From an uncultured Eubacteriales bacterium (lineage in GTDB: Bacteria; Bacillota; Clostridia; Christensenellales; CAG-138), in the NCBI GenBank assembly GCA_902765005.1, contig CACWYB010000013.1:1-54960 (forward strand): a stretch of DNA of 54,960 nucleotides. Reading direction: 5' to 3'. The notes under the pieces are model-generated. The model was not told the DNA's origin and ran no database searches. It was given only the letters and a program-made list of their open reading frames with translations. The position numbers and the translations under genes are program-made. This document shows positions 51,294 through 54,960 of the stretch, piece by piece. Each line of letters begins with the position of its first letter. The first letter of the stretch is position 1.

Positions 51294-51322
51294 TTGACTT
51301 TGCCCGGGTGGGAGCGTATATT
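51294..51322 (+). promoter_or_regulatory. Promoter of the FucI-like isomerase gene
   Basis: TTGACT (51294-51299), a 17-base spacer and TATATT (51317-51322), with the transcription start near 51329, inside the operator at 51324-51338. Confidence 0.88.
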
Positions 51323-51323
51323 G

Positions 51324-51338
51324 TTTAACAGAGTTAAA
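51324..51338. promoter_or_regulatory. ROK-type operator at the FucI-like promoter start site
   Basis: TTTAAC-AGA-GTTAAA is a perfect 6-3-6 inverted repeat placed at the start of transcription, so a bound repressor would block the promoter. Confidence 0.72.
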
Positions 51339-51354
51339 AAATGGAGGACACAGC

Positions 51355-52695
51355 ATGAAGCCCTTTGTTCCCGTGTATGTGCCGGTGGGAGTGCCCACCT
51401 TTCATATGGAGAGCGCCCAGGACGCCTTTGCCCGCTCCTGCCAGGTCCTGAAGGCCCTGGACGGCGATTTCGTCTGCCCGGAGGAGAAGCTCCTGTCCCT
51501 GGACCTCTTGCGGGGGTATCTGGATCCCCTGACGCCGGATCTGATCGTGTTCCAGAACCTGACCTTCGCCAACGCCGCCTACATGGCCGAGGTGCTCCGC
51601 CGGACCAGCTGCCCCGTGGTGCTCTGGACGCTGCGGGAGCCGGTCATCGATGGGGGGCGGCTCAGGCTCAACTCCCTCACCGGGGCCTACTCCGCCGCCA
51701 ACACCCTGCGGGCCTTTGATGATCGGCCCTTTGTTTACGTGTTCGGCGCACCCGAGGAGGCGCGGGTGCAGAAAGCTCTCGCGGCCGCCCTGGCCGCCGC
51801 CCGGGTGAAGCACGACATGCGGAGCCTGAAGCTGGCCGCCGTGGGGCACACGCCCCAGGGGTTCGGCTTCGGCCGGGCGCTGGACGGGGAGCTCATGAGC
51901 GCCTTCGGCGTGGAGCTGGAGGCCATCGAGGCCCGGGAGCTCATCGACAAGGCCAAGGGGTATACCGACGAGGAATGCCGGCCCTACCTGGAAAAAACTT
52001 TCTCCATGACCTGCGGTCTGGACAGCACCCCGGAGAAAAACCGGCTGGACCACGCCCGGCTCTATAAGGCCTACAGCGAGTATGTCCGAACCAACGGAAT
52101 CGGCGCCCTGGCGTCCCGGTGCTGGCCGGATTTCTTCACCGCCTTCGGCACCCCGGTGTGCACGGTGCTCTCCCTCCTCAACGACGACGGCGTGGCTGCC
52201 GCCTGCGAGGCGGATATCTACGGCGCCCTGTCCATGTGGGTGGGCATGGAGCTGTCCCACGCGCCGGTGTTCTTCGGGGACCCGGTTTCCCTGGACGAGG
52301 AGGAGAACACCCTCACCTTCTGGCATTGCGGGGCCGGGGCCTGCGCCCTGGCGCGGAAGGACACCGGGGCGACCATCGGCGTGCACCCCAACCGGAAGAT
52401 CGGACCGGCCATGGACTTTGGCTGCGAGAGCTTCCCGGAGGCCACCGTGTTCCGCATCGGCCGGGAGCCGGACGGACGCTTCCGGTTCTTCATCGCCGAG
52501 GGGGCGGCTTTGGACAAGCCCAAGCAGTTCACCGGCACCAGCATCGTGGTGCGCACGGACGCCAAGTGCCGGGAGCTGGTGGAAGAGAGCGTGCAGGCGG
52601 GCTTTGAGCCCCACTTCGTCGTCCTCCGGGGCCGCCACGCCGACACGCTGGAAGCCCTGGCCAAGTATCTTGGAATGGATATATATAGGTATTGA
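51355..52695 (+). CDS. FucI/AraA-fold sugar isomerase
   Basis: A 446-residue member of the L-fucose/L-arabinose isomerase superfamily: WTLREPVIDGGRLRLNSLTG in the first half, SRCWPDFFTAFGTPVCTVLS and NDDGVAAACEADIYGALSMW with metal-site acids, and a C-terminal beta domain ending YLGMDIYRY. It should interconvert an aldose and a ketose. In known sulfoquinovose clusters an enzyme of this fold converts sulfoquinovose to sulfofructose (from memory). ATG 51355 behind TGGAGG. It is divergent from the transketolase operon and shares its operator motif. Confidence 0.85.
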   Translation: MKPFVPVYVPVGVPTFHMESAQDAFARSCQVLKALDGDFVCPEEKLLSLDLLRGYLDPLTPDLIVFQNLTFANAAYMAEVLRRTSCPVVLWTLREPVIDGGRLRLNSLTGAYSAANTLRAFDDRPFVYVFGAPEEARVQKALAAALAAARVKHDMRSLKLAAVGHTPQGFGFGRALDGELMSAFGVELEAIEARELIDKAKGYTDEECRPYLEKTFSMTCGLDSTPEKNRLDHARLYKAYSEYVRTNGIGALASRCWPDFFTAFGTPVCTVLSLLNDDGVAAACEADIYGALSMWVGMELSHAPVFFGDPVSLDEEENTLTFWHCGAGACALARKDTGATIGVHPNRKIGPAMDFGCESFPEATVFRIGREPDGRFRFFIAEGAALDKPKQFTGTSIVVRTDAKCRELVEESVQAGFEPHFVVLRGRHADTLEALAKYLGMDIYRY

Positions 52696-52704
52696 TATAT
52701 ATCT

Positions 52705-52841
52705 GCAGCTTTTCTTGAAAGAAAAGCTGCCCAAAAGAACTTTAGGAACACTAAAAAACTCAGGAGTTCTAATACGTTAGACTTCCTGAGCTTCTCTTTT
52801 TTGCGCCGCTTTTTTCTCTTCACCGAAGAGAAAAAAGCGGC
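52705..52841. terminator. Three stacked bidirectional terminators between convergent genes
   Basis: Three hairpins stand between the isomerase and GPH stops. The first is a 12-bp stem with 52705-52716 pairing to 52719-52730. The second is CTCAGGA/TCCTGAG (about 52760-52791), followed by CTTCTCTTTTTT. The third is a 17-bp perfect stem, 52805-52821 with 52825-52841. A- and T-rich arms allow termination in both directions. Confidence 0.85.
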
Positions 52842-52862
52842 AAATAAAACGCCAGTCCTTCG

Positions 52863-54278
52863 TTACTCTCCGGCCGCCTGGTCCCGGAGCAGGGCCTCCT
52901 TCTGTTGCTGGAGCTCCGCCACCCGCTTCTTGCTCAGGGGATACACGAACCGCAGGATGATGAACACCAGCAAAAACAGCACCGCCGGGATCATGACGGA
53001 GAAGTTGTACATGGTGTTGAGCCGGGCGGGGGTCAGCCCCTCGGTTTTCAGCTCGCTCCCGTTGTACCCGATGACCAGCAGGGGCACGTTGATGAGGATG
53101 GTGGCCACGGTCTGGCCCAGTTTGCGCATGAAGGAATAGAAGGCGTAGCTGGTGGCCTCATCGTTGAGCCCGTAGGTCACCTTATTGTAGTCGATGGCGT
53201 CGGTGGCCAGCACCCACACCAGCAGGAAGATGAACGCCGTGCCGATGCCGCTCATGAGGCAGGCCAGCAGGTACAGCCACACGTTGGTCACCCCGAAGAT
53301 GGCCAGCACGAACAGCACCAGATAGAACACCGCCGCCAGCAGCACCCCGTAGGCGCACACCTCCCGGCGGCCGAACTTGTTGCCCAATTTGGTGGCGAAG
53401 AACATGACCACCGCCACGGGCAGATACTGGAACACCGTGGGCAGCATGGTCAGCCCCGGCGCGTTGAAATAATGATGGAACAGGTACGTGTTGTACCCCT
53501 GCCCGAACATCTGCGCCGCCAGGAACAGCATGCTGGCCAGGCTCACCGCCATGAAGGGACGGCTCTTTAAGAGGGTCTTCACCACCTTCATGGTCTGCCC
53601 CTTCTCCTTGGGCGCGGGCCTGGACACCACCCGCTCCCGGCTCCAGCCGTAGCAGAGGAAATAGAACACCACGCTGAGCAGCGCGATGGCGCACACGCCC
53701 ACGAACACCCGCTTGGCGTCCATCTGCTTGACCCCGTTCACCGTCACGTAGCACATGGAAGCCAGCACCATGGCGGGCATGGCCCCGAAGGTGGACCCGA
53801 TGGACCGAAACACGGACAGGCTGGACCGCTCCTTATCGTCGGAGGTGATCACCTGGGCCAAGGACCCGTAGGGGATGTTGATGCAGGTGTAGAGCATGCC
53901 GAAGAGGATGTAGGTCACATAGATCCAGGTCACCCGACCCCCCATGGAGAAGCCGCGCACATCCAGGAACATGAGCACGGCGGCCAGGGCCACGGGCACC
54001 GCGAAGATCTTCAGCCAGTGGCGGTAGCGCCCGTCCTCATGGACCTTGGCGCCGTCGATGAGCCGGCCCCAGATGGGATCGTTGACGGCGTCCCAGATCC
54101 GGGCGATGATGGTCATGACCATAACGCTGAGCACGCTGATCTCCAGCACGTCCGTGTAATACTTGTTGAGCACGCTCTGGGTCAGGCCGAACACCAGGCA
54201 GGACGCCAGATCGCCAAAGGCATAGCCGATCTTGTCCCGGGCCTTGATGCCGCTGGTTTGGGAGATGTAGGATTCCAT
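52863..54278 (-). CDS. GPH family sugar:cation symporter (YihO-like context)
   Basis: A 471-residue, twelve-helix transporter. IGYAFGDLASCLVFGLTQSV opens it, and IIARIWDAVNDPIWGRLIDG bears the family's cation-site aspartates. It ends in a charged, coiled-coil-like tail (KKRVAELQQQKEALLRDQ). It follows the GH31 gene by 20 bases on the minus strand, as in the yih cluster of E. coli where YihO imports sulfoquinovose or its glyceride next to YihQ. Substrate assignment is by context. Confidence 0.9.
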   Translation of the reverse strand: MESYISQTSGIKARDKIGYAFGDLASCLVFGLTQSVLNKYYTDVLEISVLSVMVMTIIARIWDAVNDPIWGRLIDGAKVHEDGRYRHWLKIFAVPVALAAVLMFLDVRGFSMGGRVTWIYVTYILFGMLYTCINIPYGSLAQVITSDDKERSSLSVFRSIGSTFGAMPAMVLASMCYVTVNGVKQMDAKRVFVGVCAIALLSVVFYFLCYGWSRERVVSRPAPKEKGQTMKVVKTLLKSRPFMAVSLASMLFLAAQMFGQGYNTYLFHHYFNAPGLTMLPTVFQYLPVAVVMFFATKLGNKFGRREVCAYGVLLAAVFYLVLFVLAIFGVTNVWLYLLACLMSGIGTAFIFLLVWVLATDAIDYNKVTYGLNDEATSYAFYSFMRKLGQTVATILINVPLLVIGYNGSELKTEGLTPARLNTMYNFSVMIPAVLFLLVFIILRFVYPLSKKRVAELQQQKEALLRDQAAGE

Positions 54279-54298
54279 TTCGTTCGTTTCCTCCAGTT

Positions 54299-54875
54299 TT
54301 ATTTGTTGCCCGCGACGGCGCCGCGGAACAAGTCGCTATACGAGCTGTCCTTCTTATAGAACACGGGCAGCTGCCCCAGGGGGGCGTTCACCAGATACTC
54401 CTCACCGCCGGCGTAGGCCTTGCCCGTCCACAGGTGGACCCAGTCCCCCGCGGGCAGATGCACCGTCCGCTGCCTGGCCCGGCGCTGGATCACGGAGCAG
54501 ACATACAGATCCGGCCCCAGGAAATAGCTGTACATATCCCGGCTGGCCCCATAGTCCATGGTCTCATAGAAGTCCGGCCGAATGGCGGGGATGCCCCGCT
54601 GGGCATCCTCAATGCACCGGTCGATGTAGGGCTTCAGGGCCACGTGGAGGTTGGTGAGGGCCACGGTGTGGGGCTTCACCGCCCGGGCGTCGAACTGGCT
54701 ATTGGCCCAGGGGCGGATGGACTCATGGCTCCGCATGAGCAGGGAGAAGCAGCCCATCTCCATCCAGCGGACGAACAGCTCGTCGTCCCGCCGCATCTTG
54801 CCGAAGGAGAAGAAGCCGCCGATGTCGCAGTGGACCATGGGCACCCCGGAGAACCCCAAGGAGAATGCTCATGTA
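54299..54875 (-). pseudogene. GH31 (YihQ-like sulfoquinovosidase), 5' part missing
   Basis: About 190 C-terminal residues of a GH31 enzyme. GFSGVPMVHCDIGGFFSFGK holds the acid/base Asp, then MRSHESIRPWANSQFD, GDWVHLWTGKAYAGGEEY and NAPLGQLPVFYKKDSSYSDL. The last two match remembered E. coli YihQ closely. The first two thirds, including the nucleophile Asp, are not in the window. Going upstream the GH31 frame meets a stop (TGA) near 54876, where composition also changes, so the gene is broken here by an insertion or rearrangement, or an assembly join. The ATG at 54859 lies inside the conserved domain and is not a real start. Confidence 0.82.
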
Positions 54876-54960
54876 CGGTAAGGAAGCAAGCAACCGAAAA
54901 CAAGAGATAGACCGCCAGCACTACACTATTCCGAACCAAAGACCAAAAGATAAGCATTGT
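54870..54960. other. Unrelated DNA at the right edge
   Basis: The last 85-90 bases are less GC-rich than everything from 39.6 kb on and do not continue the GH31 gene. Both strands are open: plus reads MLMYGKEASNRKQEIDRQHY onwards without a stop, minus reads MLIFWSLVRNSVVLAVYLLF onwards. I recognise neither. It may be the edge of an insertion element. Confidence 0.45.

Overview
The window looks like a stretch of chromosome from a GC-rich, low-oxygen Firmicute (Clostridia, most like the Oscillospiraceae of the gut; inferred from protein resemblance and gene content, not from a marker gene). It has two halves that differ in base composition and gene content. The right end, from about 39.5 kb, is very GC-rich and carries housekeeping genes on the minus strand: tRNA-Arg(CCU), murC, a GNAT-like gene, a HIT gene, mtaB, rsmE and prmA. 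These are followed by a sugar or sulfosugar gene cluster. The left 39 kb is less GC-rich and mosaic.

The left part is organised around the 3' end of the tRNA-Arg(CCU) gene at 39533-39609 (minus). Copies of its last 45 bases, from the CCA end to the last base of the anticodon loop, recur at 12133-12177, 20482-20526 and 33993-34037, with a 22-base piece at 39329-39350. They divide the left part into tandem islands. D (window start to 12132) carries a decaying xylan operon and a radical-SAM pair. A (12178-20481) is a sigma-54 module. B (20527-33992) has two orphan malonate-decarboxylase alpha genes, a tripartite tricarboxylate transporter operon and two LysR genes. C (34038-39328) has a GH2 mannosidase, a GPH transporter and an AraC regulator. 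No integrase, relaxase or transposase gene was recognised. The island ends carry paired 10-12 bp direct repeats that look like arm-type integrase sites, and bidirectional terminators sit beside every att copy. This is best read as an array of integrase-less, possibly trans-mobilised metabolic cassettes, each with its own regulator.

Island D: an HrcA/CIRCE-controlled promoter points left off the window. Then, read leftwards from 8746, comes an operon of truncated GH3, GH39 xylosidase, GH43, GDSL esterase (frameshifted), GH1, xylB and xylA. The plus strand from 9.1 to 11.7 kb has flavin reductase, MarR and two radical-SAM genes. Island A: an enhancer-binding protein and its own rpoN are divergent from a perfect -24/-12 promoter that drives an ornithine-cyclodeaminase-like gene, a GltS symporter, an MFS carrier and an RraA remnant. 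Island B: mdcA1, a deletion scar joining aminotransferase and metallo-hydrolase remnants, LysR1, LysR2, then M20 peptidase-tctC-tctB-tctA-capA-mdcA2. Island C: AraC divergent from GH2-GPH.

Right cluster (45.7-54.9 kb): transketolase halves, an RpiB-type isomerase, an iron alcohol dehydrogenase, an EamA exporter and a ROK regulator (minus) are divergent from a FucI-fold isomerase (plus). A GPH transporter and the C-terminal third of a YihQ-like GH31 follow. These enzyme classes match the transketolase route of sulfoquinovose breakdown. The two divergent promoters share a TTAAC-N3-GTTAA operator placed at their start sites, which suggests that the ROK protein co-regulates both arms. The GH31 gene is cut near 54870 by unrelated DNA.
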